Origin: Pseudoduganella buxea | GTDB taxonomy: Bacteria > Pseudomonadota > Gammaproteobacteria > Burkholderiales > Burkholderiaceae_D | NCBI RefSeq assembly: GCF_009720835.1 | Contig: NZ_WNKZ01000020.1 | Coordinates: 1-64,000 of the forward strand | Reading direction: 5' to 3' | Length of the DNA: 64,000 nucleotides | Shown: in pieces, positions 35,853-45,939 of the stretch | Position numbering within the stretch: the stretch's first letter is position 1 | How the letters are laid out: every line of letters starts with the position of its first letter | Notes under the pieces: generated by a model | Database searches by the model: none | Seen by the model: the letters and a program-made list of their open reading frames with translations, nothing else | What the model was told of the DNA's origin: nothing | Position numbers and translations under genes: made by a program

Positions 35853-37268
35853 ATGAACGCCGTATTGAAAAACTCCCAAGATTACATCATTGCCGACATT
35901 GGCCTGGCCGCCTGGGGCGAAAAAGAAATCAAGATCGCCGAAACGGAAATGCCCGGCCTGATGGCCATCCAGGAAGAGTTCGCCGCCGCGCAACCCCTGA
36001 AGGGCGCCCGCATCACCGGCTCGCTGCACATGACGATCCAGACCGCCGTGCTGATCCGCACGCTGGAAGCCCTGGGCGCACAAGTGCGCTGGGCATCGTG
36101 CAATATCTACTCGACGCAGGACCACGCCGCCGCCGCCATCGCCGCAGCCGGCACGCCCGTGTTCGCCATCAAGGGCGAAACCCTGGACGAGTACTGGGAC
36201 TACACCCACCGCATCTTCGAATGGCCCGGCGAAGGCGTCTACTCGAACATGATCCTGGATGACGGCGGCGATGCCACCCTGCTGCTGCACCTGGGCGCCC
36301 GCGCCGAGAAGGATATTTCCGTGCTGGACAACCCAGGCTCGGAAGAAGAAATCTGCCTGTTCAACGCCATCAAGGCCCGCCTGGCCAAGGATGCCACGTG
36401 GTATTCGAAGCGCCTGCCGGAAATCCTGGGCGTGACGGAAGAAACCACCACCGGCGTGCATCGCCTGTACCAGATGCACAAGGAAGGCAAGCTGGCCTTC
36501 CCGGCGATTAACGTCAACGATTCCGTCACGAAGTCGAAGTTCGACAACCTGTACGGCTGCCGCGAATCGCTGGTCGACGGCATCAAGCGCGCCACCGACG
36601 TCATGATCGCCGGCAAGATCGCCGTTATCGCCGGTTATGGTGACGTGGGCAAGGGCTCGGCCCAGGCCATGCGTGCCCTGTCGGCCCAGGTGTGGGTCAC
36701 GGAAATCGACCCGATCTGCGCCCTGCAGGCCGCGATGGAAGGCTACCGCGTCGTCACGATGGACTACGCCGCCGAACACGGCGACATCTTCGTCACCTGC
36801 ACCGGCAACTACCATATCCTCACCGAAGCGCATATGCTGAAGATGAAGGACCAGGCCATCGTCTGCAATATCGGTCACTTCGACAACGAGATCGACGTCG
36901 CGTCGTTGAAGAAATACCAGTGGGACAATATCAAGCCGCAGGTCGACCACGTCATCTTCCCTGATGGCAAGCGCATCATCCTGCTGGCCGAAGGCCGCCT
37001 GGTCAACCTGGGCTGCGGCACGGGTCACCCGTCGTACGTGATGAGCTCGTCGTTCGCCAACCAGACCATCGCCCAGATCGAGCTGTTCGTGAACACGAAG
37101 CAGTACCCGGTCGGCGTCTACACGCTGCCGAAGCACCTGGACGAGAAAGTGGCGCGCCTGCAGCTGAAAAAGCTGAACGCACAGCTGACGGAATTGACGG
37201 CCGAGCAGGCCGCCTACATCAACGTCAAGGTCGAAGGCCCGTACAAGCCCGAACACTACCGCTATTAA
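35853..37268 (+). CDS. ahcY: Adenosylhomocysteinase
   Basis: A 471-residue NAD-dependent enzyme that splits S-adenosylhomocysteine into adenosine and homocysteine. ATG 35853 follows a near-perfect AAAGGAGG. The SAH-binding segment [15 protein letters not shown], the NAD motif [14 protein letters not shown] and [14 protein letters not shown] are visible, with the C-terminal KPEHYRY lysine/tyrosine tail. The length of about 470 is that of the long bacterial form with an insert. Controlled by the SAH riboswitch upstream. Confidence 0.98.
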   Translation: MNAVLKNSQDYIIADIGLAAWGEKEIKIAETEMPGLMAIQEEFAAAQPLKGARITGSLHMTIQTAVLIRTLEALGAQVRWASCNIYSTQDHAAAAIAAAGTPVFAIKGETLDEYWDYTHRIFEWPGEGVYSNMILDDGGDATLLLHLGARAEKDISVLDNPGSEEEICLFNAIKARLAKDATWYSKRLPEILGVTEETTTGVHRLYQMHKEGKLAFPAINVNDSVTKSKFDNLYGCRESLVDGIKRATDVMIAGKIAVIAGYGDVGKGSAQAMRALSAQVWVTEIDPICALQAAMEGYRVVTMDYAAEHGDIFVTCTGNYHILTEAHMLKMKDQAIVCNIGHFDNEIDVASLKKYQWDNIKPQVDHVIFPDGKRIILLAEGRLVNLGCGTGHPSYVMSSSFANQTIAQIELFVNTKQYPVGVYTLPKHLDEKVARLQLKKLNAQLTELTAEQAAYINVKVEGPYKPEHYRY

Positions 37269-37277
37269 TCACTCCGA

Positions 37278-37304
37278 AGGCCGGCGCGAGCCGGCCTTTT
37301 TTTG
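37278..37304 (+). terminator. Rho-independent terminator of ahcY
   Basis: A 9-bp stem AAGGCCGGC / GCCGGCCTT with GCGA tetraloop, followed by a run of T. It lies 9 nt after the ahcY stop. Confidence 0.95.
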
Positions 37305-37325
37305 CTCCCGTCCGAGGTTTTCGTT

Positions 37326-37676
37326 ATGCGTTTGGTTCTGACCTGGTTCATCAATGCCGCGGCCCTGTTCGCAGTGCCTTACCTGATGCATTCCGTCGAT
37401 GTCACGAACATCGGCGCAGCCCTGATTGCGGCGCTCGTCCTGGGCCTGGTAAATACGCTGATCCGCCCGCTGCTGCTGCTGCTGACCTTGCCCGTCACCG
37501 TGCTGTCGCTGGGCTTGTTCATCTTCATCGTCAACGGCTTCATGTTCTGGATGGTGGCACAGTTCGTCGATGGCTTCAGTGTCGACAGTTTCTGGGCGGC
37601 CGTCGGTGGCGCCTTGCTGTACAGCGTGATTTCCTGGGCCCTTTCTGCATTACTGTTGAAAGACGCCGATGACTGA
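37326..37676 (+). CDS. YvlD/phage-holin-4-superfamily membrane protein
   Basis: A 116-residue membrane protein with four hydrophobic helices (about residues 3-22, 28-50, 55-80 and 92-112). The motif LGLVNTLIRPLLLLLTLPVTVLSLGLFIFIVNG is the signature of this small family, also called mycobacterial 4-TMS or YvlD-like. Despite the holin name in databases there is no phage context. ATG 37326 follows CGAGG. Its stop overlaps the metF start by 8 nt, and it is commonly found between ahcY and metF in Burkholderiales, but a role is unproven. Confidence 0.9.
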   Translation: MRLVLTWFINAAALFAVPYLMHSVDVTNIGAALIAALVLGLVNTLIRPLLLLLTLPVTVLSLGLFIFIVNGFMFWMVAQFVDGFSVDSFWAAVGGALLYSVISWALSALLLKDADD

Positions 37677-38499
37677 TCATAATTTTAGTATCGAATTTTT
37701 CCCGCCGAAGACGGCGGAAGGCGCGGAAAAGCTGCGCGTGACGCGCGCCAAGCTGTCCGAACTGCACCCGAAGTATTTCTCCGTGACGTTCGGCGCCGGC
37801 GGCACCACGCAGCAGGGTACCCTGGACACGGTGCTGGAAATCCTGGCCGCCGGCGAGGAAGCGGCGCCCCACCTGTCCTGCGTGGGCGGCACGCGCGACT
37901 CGATCCGCGCCATCTTGCAGCAATACAAGTCGCACGGCATCAAGCGGCTGGTGGCATTGCGGGGCGACCTGCCCAGCGGCTACGGCGCGGCGGGCGAATT
38001 CCGCTACGCCAACGAGCTGGTGGAATTCATCCGCGCCGAGACGGGCGACTGGTTCCACATCGAAGTGGCGGCCTACCCGGAAGTGCACCCGCAGGCCAAA
38101 TCGCCCCAGTCGGACCTGGATGCCTTCGTGCGCAAGGTCAATGCCGGCGCCGATGCCGCCATCACGCAGTATTTCTACAACGCGGACGCGTACTTCCAGT
38201 TCGTCGAGCATGCCCACAAGGCCGGCGTGACGGTGCCCATCGTGGCCGGCATCATGCCGATCACCAACACCACGCAACTGATGCGCTTCTCCGACATGTG
38301 CGGCGCCGAAATCCCCCGCTGGGTGCGCCTGAAGCTGTCCAGCTTCGGCGACGACACGGCGTCGATCAAGGCCTTCGGCCTGGATGTCGTCACCGCCCTG
38401 TGCGAACGCCTGCTGGCGGGCGGCGCCCCCGGCCTGCACTTCTACAGCATGAACCAGGCCGCCGCCACGACGGCCCTGTGGCAGCGGCTGGTGAAGTAG
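37669..38499 (+). CDS. metF: 5,10-methylenetetrahydrofolate reductase
   Basis: A 276-residue FAD enzyme that makes 5-methyl-THF, the methyl donor for homocysteine remethylation. SIEFFPPKT holds the catalytic Glu, SVTFGAGGTTQ and ALRGDLP follow, and DAAITQYFYN and PIVAGIMPI are conserved. It overlaps the yvlD-like gene. With metK and ahcY it completes the methyl cycle apart from methionine synthase, which is not in the window. Confidence 0.97.
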   Translation: MTDHNFSIEFFPPKTAEGAEKLRVTRAKLSELHPKYFSVTFGAGGTTQQGTLDTVLEILAAGEEAAPHLSCVGGTRDSIRAILQQYKSHGIKRLVALRGDLPSGYGAAGEFRYANELVEFIRAETGDWFHIEVAAYPEVHPQAKSPQSDLDAFVRKVNAGADAAITQYFYNADAYFQFVEHAHKAGVTVPIVAGIMPITNTTQLMRFSDMCGAEIPRWVRLKLSSFGDDTASIKAFGLDVVTALCERLLAGGAPGLHFYSMNQAAATTALWQRLVK

Positions 38500-38528
38500 G
38501 GCCAGCTCCAAAGCGAACACTTGCCTGT

Positions 38529-38567
38529 AAAACCGGTCGGTCCGCAGCAGCGGTCCGACCGGTTTTT
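38529..38567. terminator. Bidirectional terminator between metF and the cyclo-ligase gene
   Basis: A 12-bp stem AAAACCGGTCGG / CCGACCGGTTTT with A-rich and T-rich edges works in both directions. It lies 29 nt after metF and 10 nt before the convergent cyclo-ligase stop. Confidence 0.9.
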
Positions 38568-38577
38568 CAGCAACTTC

Positions 38578-39183
38578 TCACCCCGCCTCGGTAATGATCC
38601 GGTCCAGCGCGACGTCATGGCTGTCGCTGCCGAAATCGGCGGCGAGGCAGGTGTAGGCGATGCCGATGGTGGCCGGGCGCGGCGGGTGTTCCAGGGTGCG
38701 GTCGTAGAAGCCGCCGCCGTAGCCCAGGCGGTAGCCTTGGGCGTTGTAACCGAGGCAAGGCACCAGCAGGGCCGGTGGCGCCGGTTCCGTCCGGCCGTGC
38801 GCCGGCACGGCAATTCCCATTGCATCCTTGACCAGTGTGTCGCCAATTTCCCACGCCGCGAAGGCCAGCGGCGCATGCTTTTCCAGCACCACCGGCAGCA
38901 GCAGCCGCACGCCCTGGCGGGCCAGTTCGGCGTAGGCCGCATGCAGGTCCGGTTCGTCGCGCAGGGGCCAGTACACGCCCAGCGCCGGCACCTGCGCATC
39001 GCGCCACCACTGAACGATATGCCGGCAGATCGCCCCGTCCCAGTCGGCCCGCGTCGCGGCGGGAATATTGCGGCGCGCGGCCAGCAACTGCTTGCGTAAT
39101 GCGAGCTTGAAATCGGCCGCCGTCTGTGCGTTGGAGGGTGGTAGCCCGGCGGACGGGCATGCTATTCTAAGGTCGTTGGTCAT
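38578..39183 (-). CDS. 5-formyltetrahydrofolate cyclo-ligase
   Basis: A 201-residue enzyme that converts 5-formyl-THF to 5,10-methenyl-THF with ATP. LRKQLLAARRNIP near residue 27 is the N-terminal basic helix, and the C-terminal signature GYGGGFYDRTLE is intact. ATG 39183 is the outermost reasonable start; the ribosome site is weak and a later start cannot be excluded. The much longer open frame upstream runs antisense to the transglycosylase and is a shadow. It fits with metF as a folate-salvage gene. Confidence 0.92.
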   Translation of the reverse strand: MTNDLRIACPSAGLPPSNAQTAADFKLALRKQLLAARRNIPAATRADWDGAICRHIVQWWRDAQVPALGVYWPLRDEPDLHAAYAELARQGVRLLLPVVLEKHAPLAFAAWEIGDTLVKDAMGIAVPAHGRTEPAPPALLVPCLGYNAQGYRLGYGGGFYDRTLEHPPRPATIGIAYTCLAADFGSDSHDVALDRIITEAG

Positions 39184-39243
39184 ATGGATTTTTACAGGAA
39201 CATCCGGCAGCCTGGCCGATGTCGAAACATTGAGAGTCGTAGA

Positions 39244-41223
39244 TTGATTTCCCCGTCGAAATGGATTGCCGGCGCCCTGATTGCGATCGGCTGTGCCACC
39301 GCCCCGTTGGCATGGACCCAGGACCAGAACGGCGACAGCCGCAAGGAAGACGACGCGTTCCTGCTGCTGCGCGACTCCGTGCGGCGCGACGATGTCGCCA
39401 AGACGGACTTCTACGCCACGCGCCTGGCCAACTACGCGATCCCGTCGTACGTCGACTATTATCGTCTCAAATCGCGCTTCCGTGACGCCAGCACGGCCGA
39501 GATCCTCGGCTTCCTGCAGCGCTACGAAGGCCAGGCCATCGCCGACCGCCTGCGCAACGACTGGTTGCTGGAGCTGGGCCGCAAGCGCGAGTGGGCCCTG
39601 TTCGACCAGCAGCTGCCCCTGTTCGTGCTGAACGACGACACCCAGGTCAAGTGCTATGCGCTGATGTCGCGCCTCGTGAAAGGGCAGAACGTGGCGGCCG
39701 AGGCGCGCGCGCTGCTGGTCTATCCCCCTTACTACGGCGAAGCGTGCAATTCGCTGGTGGCGTCGCTGGCGCAGACGGGCCAGTTCAGTGCCGACGATCT
39801 GTGGACCCAGGTGCGCCTGGCCGGTGAAACCAATGCCACCGGGCCGGCGCGGCGCTTCATCATGCTGCTCAACGGTTCCGACACGAAGGTGGCGCAAGCC
39901 ATCGACCTGCCGGCCATCGCCCTGGCCAAGGGCGCCGGCGACACCCGCGCCGACCATGAAATTTTCCTGATCGCCGTGGGCCGCGCCGCCCGCACCAGCG
40001 TCAAGCTGTCCGTGCTGGCGCTGCAGAAGGCGCTGCCCAAGCTGACACCCCAGGAGCAGGCCATCGGCTGGGCCAATATCGCGCTGCCCGCGTCGTATGC
40101 GGTGGCGCCCGAGACATCGGAATACTGGCGCCGCGCCAACGGTGCGCCGCTGTCGATCGACCAGCACCAGTGGCGTACCCGCTACGCCCTGCGTGACGGT
40201 AACTGGGCCCTCGTGCGCGACTATATCGCCGCCATGCCGGCGCCCCTGCGCGCCGATCCCACGTGGGTGTACTGGCAGGCGCGCACGACCCAGGCCTTGT
40301 CCGGCAGCCCGACCTTGACGGCCGAAGCGCAGTTCCTGTACCAGAGCATCGCCGACCGCCAGGATTACTATGGCCTGCTGGCGGCGGAAGAACTGGGCCG
40401 CACCGTGTCGATTCCGCCGCCGGGCGCGCCCGTCACACAAGCCGAAGTGGCGGCGATCTCGGCCAACCCGGGCCTGCGGCGCGCGCTGAAGTTCTTCGAG
40501 ATGCGGCTGCGTTTCGAAGGCACGCGCGAATGGAACTGGGAGACGCGCCGCCTGAGCGAGCGCGAACTGCTCGCCGCCGCGGAGTTTGCGCGCCAGAACC
40601 ATATCCTGGACCGCATGGTGTACACCTCCGAGCGCACCCGCGTGCAGGCCGACTACACCCACCGCTATCCGGCCCCGCATGACGACATCATGCAGGCCTC
40701 GACCCGCACCCTGGGCCTGGACCGCGCCTGGGTGTATGGCCTGATCCGCCAGGAGTCGCGCTTCATCATGACGGCGCAATCGAGCGCCGGCGCCTCCGGC
40801 CTGATGCAGGTGATGCCGTCCACGGGACGCTGGGTGGCCAAGAAGATCGGCCTGACCGACTTCGTGCAGGAGATGCTGACGGACGTGCGCACCAATATCC
40901 TGCTGGGTACGAACTACATGAACATGGTCCTGGGCAGCATGGACGGCTCCCAGGTGCTGGCCACGGCCGCCTACAACGCGGGCCCGGGCCGGCTGCGTTC
41001 CTGGCGCTCGGCGCTGACGCGGCCGATGGACTCGACCATCTTCATCGAATCGATCCCGTATTCCGAGACGCGCACCTACGTCAAGAACGTGATGGCCAAC
41101 GCCACCTGGTATGCCGCCCTGTTCGAAGGTCGCCCGCAGTCCTTGAAGGCGCGCCTGGGCGTGGTCACGCCGAAGGGCTATTCCGACCGGGAGCAGCAGC
41201 AGGCCACCTTCAGCAGCCGCTGA
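39244..41223 (+). CDS. slt: Soluble lytic murein transglycosylase
   Basis: A 659-residue periplasmic enzyme that cleaves peptidoglycan to 1,6-anhydro-muropeptides. I prefer TTG 39244 (GAGAG upstream; MISPSKWIAGALIAIGCATAPLAW then reads as a signal peptide); ATG 39184 would add 20 residues in front. A large alpha-superhelical U/L-domain region (about residues 40-480) precedes the SLT catalytic domain: GLIRQESRF with the catalytic Glu, SSAGASGLMQVMPSTG, ATAAYNAGPGRLRSW. It is divergent from the cyclo-ligase gene. Confidence 0.93.
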   Translation: MISPSKWIAGALIAIGCATAPLAWTQDQNGDSRKEDDAFLLLRDSVRRDDVAKTDFYATRLANYAIPSYVDYYRLKSRFRDASTAEILGFLQRYEGQAIADRLRNDWLLELGRKREWALFDQQLPLFVLNDDTQVKCYALMSRLVKGQNVAAEARALLVYPPYYGEACNSLVASLAQTGQFSADDLWTQVRLAGETNATGPARRFIMLLNGSDTKVAQAIDLPAIALAKGAGDTRADHEIFLIAVGRAARTSVKLSVLALQKALPKLTPQEQAIGWANIALPASYAVAPETSEYWRRANGAPLSIDQHQWRTRYALRDGNWALVRDYIAAMPAPLRADPTWVYWQARTTQALSGSPTLTAEAQFLYQSIADRQDYYGLLAAEELGRTVSIPPPGAPVTQAEVAAISANPGLRRALKFFEMRLRFEGTREWNWETRRLSERELLAAAEFARQNHILDRMVYTSERTRVQADYTHRYPAPHDDIMQASTRTLGLDRAWVYGLIRQESRFIMTAQSSAGASGLMQVMPSTGRWVAKKIGLTDFVQEMLTDVRTNILLGTNYMNMVLGSMDGSQVLATAAYNAGPGRLRSWRSALTRPMDSTIFIESIPYSETRTYVKNVMANATWYAALFEGRPQSLKARLGVVTPKGYSDREQQQATFSSR

Positions 41224-41257
41224 CCGCGCGCACGATTTCAAACCCCCCGACGCCTCC

Positions 41258-41980
41258 ATGCAGACTTTCGAACTCGACCCCACCCTGAGCCAGACCCTGG
41301 CCGCCGCGCGCGAGCCGGGCCTGACCCTCATCATCGGCAACAAGAATTACTCCTCCTGGTCGATGCGGCCGTGGGTTGCCATGACGGCCTTCGCCATTCC
41401 CTTCCACGAAGTGCGGGTACTGCTGGACCAGCCCGACACGGCCAACAATATCGCCCGCTACAGCGCGGGCGGGCGCGTGCCCGTGCTGCTGGCCGGCGAC
41501 ATGACGATCTGGGACAGCCTGGCCATCTGCGAATACCTGGCCGAGCAGTTCCCCGACAAGCACCTGTGGCCGCAGGACGTGGCCGCGCGCGCGATGGCCC
41601 GTTCCGTCTGCGCCGAGATGCACTCCGGTTTCGCCAGCCTGCGCACGACGATGTCGATGAATATCCGCGCCAGCTATCCCGGCAAGGGCCGCACGCCCGA
41701 GACGCAGGCCGACATCGGCCGCATCAGCGAGATCTGGGAAGAGTGCCTGTCCCGCTTCGGCCACAGCCAGTTCCTGTTCGGCGACTTCTCCATCGCGGAC
41801 GCCTTCTTCGCGCCCGTCGTGTGCCGCTTCCACACCTATGGCGTCGTGCTGCCGCCGGCCCTGTCGGCCTACTGCGAACGGATGCGCAAGCATCCGGCCG
41901 TGGCGCGCTGGATCGAGGAAGCGCTGGCCGAAACGGAAATCGCCGGCAAGCATGAAGAAGAGATGCCGGATGCGGACTGA
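41258..41980 (+). CDS. Glutathione S-transferase family protein
   Basis: A 240-residue GST. The thioredoxin-like N-terminal domain has NKNYSSWSMRPWVA with a Ser near residue 33 as probable glutathione-activating residue, GGRVPVLLAGDMTIWDSLAICEYLAE is the SNAIL/TRAC-type motif, and an all-helical C-terminal domain follows with FGDFSIADAFFAPV. About 22 residues precede the usual start of the fold. The substrate is unknown. It is followed by cca after 21 nt. Confidence 0.92.
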   Translation: MQTFELDPTLSQTLAAAREPGLTLIIGNKNYSSWSMRPWVAMTAFAIPFHEVRVLLDQPDTANNIARYSAGGRVPVLLAGDMTIWDSLAICEYLAEQFPDKHLWPQDVAARAMARSVCAEMHSGFASLRTTMSMNIRASYPGKGRTPETQADIGRISEIWEECLSRFGHSQFLFGDFSIADAFFAPVVCRFHTYGVVLPPALSAYCERMRKHPAVARWIEEALAETEIAGKHEEEMPDAD

Positions 41981-42001
41981 AGGCTGCACGGGAGCGCTCC
42001 G

Positions 42002-43288
42002 ATGAAGACGTATATCGTCGGCGGCGCCGTGCGCGACGAGCTGCTGGGACTACCCGTCAAGGACCGCGACCACGTGGTGGTCGGCGCCACCCCGGAAGAC
42101 ATGGTCAGGAACGGCTACCGCCCCGTCGGCAAGGACTTCCCCGTATTCCTCCATCCGCACACGCAGGAGGAATACGCGCTGGCCCGCACCGAGCGCAAGA
42201 CGGCGCCCGGCTACAAGGGCTTCGTGTTCCACACGTCGGCCGACGTCACCCTGGAAGAAGACCTGGTGCGGCGCGACCTCACCATCAACGCCATCGCCCG
42301 CGCCGAGGACGGCGCGCTGACCGACCCCTTCGACGGCCAGCGCGATATCCGCCAGCGCGTCTTCCGCCATGTGTCCGAAGCGTTCGCCGAAGACCCGGTG
42401 CGCATCCTGCGCCTGGCCCGCTTCGCCGCGCGCTTCGCCGATTTCACGGTGGCGCCGGAGACGAATGCGCTGATGCGCCAGATGGTGGAAGCGGGCGAGG
42501 TCGATGCGCTGGTGCCGGAACGGGTGTGGCAGGAACTGTCGCGCGGCCTGATGGAGCAGAAACCCTCGCGCATGCTGCAGGTGCTGCGCGGCTGCGGCGC
42601 GCTGGCGCGGATCGTGCCGGAACTGGACCGCCTGTGGGGCGTGCCGCAGCCGGCGCAGTGGCATCCCGAGGTCGATACGGGCATCCACATGGAGCAGGTG
42701 GTCGACTATGCCGCGTCCCAGGGCTATGAGCTGCCGGTGCGCTTTGCCGCGCTGCTGCACGACCTGGGCAAGGGCGCCACGCCATCGGAAACGTGGCCGG
42801 CCCACCATGGCCACGAAGGCCTGGGCGTCAAGCTGGTGCAGCAGGTGTGCGCGCGGCTGAAGGTGCCGACCGAATGCCGCGACCTGGCCGTGATGACGGC
42901 GCGTGAACACGGCAACGTGGCACGCGCGATGGAACTGCGCTGCCGCACGCTCGTGACCCTGTTCGAACGGTGCGACGCCTTCCGCAAGCCGGCCCGTTTC
43001 AGCCAGCTGCTGCTGGCCGCCGAATGCGACGCGCGCGGCCGCGAAGGCGGCGGCGTCAGTTTCCGCGAACGGCCGTTCCCGCAGCGCGAGTACCTGGAAG
43101 GGGCGCTGGCGGCGGCCCGCGCCGTCAACGCCGGCGAGATCGCGCAAGGGCTGGCCGAGCGCCCGGAGCGCATCCCGGAGATGATCAAGAAGGCACGCGT
43201 GCGCGCCGTGCGCGATGCGCTGCGCAGGCCCGACGACAGCGACGAGGCCGAAGACGAAGAAGACGGCAGCAAGGAAGCACGGGCATGA
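42002..43288 (+). CDS. cca: Multifunctional CCA tRNA nucleotidyltransferase
   Basis: A 428-residue enzyme that adds or repairs the CCA end of tRNA. The class II nucleotidyltransferase motif is YIVGGAVRDELLG with KDRDHVVVG, the basic RRDLTINAIAR is motif B, and the C-terminal half has an HD domain (LLHDLGKG) as in E. coli-type Cca with phosphatase and phosphodiesterase activity. The C-terminus ends in an acidic tail. The stop overlaps the GNAT start (ATGA). Confidence 0.96.
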   Translation: MKTYIVGGAVRDELLGLPVKDRDHVVVGATPEDMVRNGYRPVGKDFPVFLHPHTQEEYALARTERKTAPGYKGFVFHTSADVTLEEDLVRRDLTINAIARAEDGALTDPFDGQRDIRQRVFRHVSEAFAEDPVRILRLARFAARFADFTVAPETNALMRQMVEAGEVDALVPERVWQELSRGLMEQKPSRMLQVLRGCGALARIVPELDRLWGVPQPAQWHPEVDTGIHMEQVVDYAASQGYELPVRFAALLHDLGKGATPSETWPAHHGHEGLGVKLVQQVCARLKVPTECRDLAVMTAREHGNVARAMELRCRTLVTLFERCDAFRKPARFSQLLLAAECDARGREGGGVSFRERPFPQREYLEGALAAARAVNAGEIAQGLAERPERIPEMIKKARVRAVRDALRRPDDSDEAEDEEDGSKEARA

Positions 43289-43962
43289 CGCGGCTGAACC
43301 TGTTCCGCAATCCCCTGCAGCGCTGGTTCAACAAGGGCGCGCGGCCCACCGTGCCCGTCAAGGCCCTGCACGAACGCGACCGGCGCCGCATGGTGCGCCA
43401 CTTCCTGTCGCTGGAGCGCTCCGACCGCATCCTGCGCTTCGGCTCCTTCATGTCGGACGAGCAGGTGACGAAGTACGTCAACGGCATCGACTTCAACCGC
43501 GACATGGTATTCGGCGTCTACAACCGCGTATTCCGCCTGGCCGCCGTCGGCCACCTGGCCTTCGCGCCGCGCCAGCCGGCCAGCGAAGGCGTCACGGAAA
43601 AGGACCGCGTGGCCGAATTCGGCGTGTCCGTGCTCAAATCCGCGCGCGGCCTGGGCATCGGCTCGAAGCTGTTCGAGCGCGCCAATATCGTCTGCCGCAA
43701 CAACGATGTCGACACCCTGTACATGCACTGCCTGTCGTCGAACCAGACCATGATGCACATCGCAAAAAAGGCGGGCATGGAAATCCACCGCGACTACGGC
43801 GAGGCGGACGCCTACCTGAAACTGGGCCCGGCCGACCCGGCCAGCGTGCTGCAGGAAGCCATGCAGGAGCAACTCGCCACCATCGACTACGCGCTGAAAG
43901 CCAACGTACGCCGCGCCACCAAGCTGCTCGACAGGCTGCCCGGCCGCCAACCCAAGGAATAG
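43285..43962 (+). CDS. GNAT-family acetyltransferase
   Basis: A 225-residue protein with a GNAT fold. The acetyl-CoA motif A is VLKSARGLGIGSKLFERA and motif B follows in LYMHCLSSNQTMMHIAKKAGMEI. The N-terminal RRMVRHFLSLERSDRILRFG is shared with a subgroup of uncharacterised acetyltransferases. It starts inside the last codon of cca, so the two are translationally coupled. The acceptor is not known. The palindromic element C directly follows the stop. Confidence 0.88.
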   Translation: MTRLNLFRNPLQRWFNKGARPTVPVKALHERDRRRMVRHFLSLERSDRILRFGSFMSDEQVTKYVNGIDFNRDMVFGVYNRVFRLAAVGHLAFAPRQPASEGVTEKDRVAEFGVSVLKSARGLGIGSKLFERANIVCRNNDVDTLYMHCLSSNQTMMHIAKKAGMEIHRDYGEADAYLKLGPADPASVLQEAMQEQLATIDYALKANVRRATKLLDRLPGRQPKE

Positions 43963-44043
43963 TTGCCGCAAAAATGGGGACAGACCCCATTTTTCGGGAA
44001 ACATTGCTCGAAAAATGGGGTACGTCCCCATTTTCCAGGCAAC
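43963..44043. repeat. Dispersed palindrome, site C (two hairpins)
   Basis: Two copies: AAAAATGGGG-ACAGA-CCCCATTTTT (43970-43994) and AAAAATGGGG-TACGT-CCCCATTTT (44011-44034). The second has an altered loop that keeps the stem. Outer arms GTTGCC (43962-43967) and GGCAAC (44038-44043) pair across the whole element. It lies between the convergent GNAT and Lrp-type genes. Confidence 0.9.
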
Positions 44044-44056
44044 GAAATGGCGGGGA

Positions 44057-44578
44057 TTACACCAGCGGCAGCGCCGTGGTGTCCTTGATGCGCTGCAGGG
44101 CGAAGCTGGATTTGACGTCCAGCACGGCCGGGTGGCGCAGCAGGGTGGCCATCATGAAGCGGGAGAAGTGGTCCATGTCTTCCACGTGTACGCGCAGCAG
44201 GTAGTCCATTTCGCCCGTCATCGCGTAGCAGGCCACCACTTCCGGCCACTGCTCGACGGCGACGGCGAAATCCTCGCGCGGCGAGGCCGTGCCGGGCAGG
44301 GCGCCCAGCGCGCGGGCATTGCTGTGGGCCGCGGCGTCGCTGTGCTTTTCCAGGCGCACGTTGACATAGGCCAGGAGGCCCAGGCCGATCTTGTCCGGGT
44401 CCAGCAGCGCCACGTACTGGCGGATCACGCCTTCCTCTTCCAGCCGCTTGATGCGGCGCAGGCAGGGCGACGGCGACAGGCTGACCTGCTCGGCCACGTC
44501 CTGGTTGGACAGGCGGCCGTCGGCCTGCAGGATGCCGAGAATTTTGCGGTCCGTCTTGTCCAGCGCGATCTTGGTCAT
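44057..44578 (-). CDS. Lrp/AsnC-family transcriptional regulator
   Basis: A 173-residue regulator: N-terminal winged helix (LDKTDRKILGILQADGRLSNQDVAEQVSLSPSPCLRRI) and C-terminal RAM ligand-binding domain (EVVACYAMTGEMDYLLRVHVEDMDHF). It is divergent from hppD over a 126-bp gap that contains Lrp-like dyads, so control of the aromatic amino acid genes by this protein is likely, with an amino acid as effector. The linker between domains carries a short insert (GTASPREDFAVAV). Confidence 0.95.
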   Translation of the reverse strand: MTKIALDKTDRKILGILQADGRLSNQDVAEQVSLSPSPCLRRIKRLEEEGVIRQYVALLDPDKIGLGLLAYVNVRLEKHSDAAAHSNARALGALPGTASPREDFAVAVEQWPEVVACYAMTGEMDYLLRVHVEDMDHFSRFMMATLLRHPAVLDVKSSFALQRIKDTTALPLV

Positions 44579-44604
44579 AAATTCCTCGATGAGTCCATGT
44601 TATG

Positions 44605-44617
44605 GCAATATTATTGC
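44605..44617. promoter_or_regulatory. Candidate Lrp-type operator
   Basis: GCAAT-ATT-ATTGC is a perfect 5-bp dyad with AT-rich centre, close to sites bound by Lrp/AsnC proteins. It lies 27 nt upstream of the regulator start. A second, looser dyad GAATT/AATTC (44637-44657) sits nearer hppD. Confidence 0.55.
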
Positions 44618-44704
44618 TCAAAATCCTTGGTCAGGGGAATTGTTTGCAATTTAATTCTTCGAATCGGGGTCTATACTGTGCGCTATTCTGATAAGGAGAG
44701 ACGC

Positions 44705-45835
<1,131 letters not shown>

Positions 45836-45872
45836 GCGTGACGTAAAGCCAGGGCGACCTGGCAGCGAAAAC

Positions 45873-45909
45873 AAGCCGGCAGCCCTCCGCTAGAGAGGGC
45901 GCCGGCTTT
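45873..45909 (+). terminator. Bipartite hairpin between hppD and the oxidoreductase
   Basis: AAGCCGGC / GCCGGCTT arms enclose GCCCTC / GAGGGC, giving a 14-bp stem with one bulged base. Only TTTGG follows, so termination is probably partial and the next gene could be read through. Confidence 0.65.
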
Positions 45910-45939
45910 GGCACTTTGAAGAATATTGGAGACAAACCC

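Noticed and set aside
37326-37676. Reading the YvlD-like gene as a phage holin and evidence of a prophage
   Set aside because: The family name is historical; there is no other phage gene and the context is methyl-cycle metabolism.
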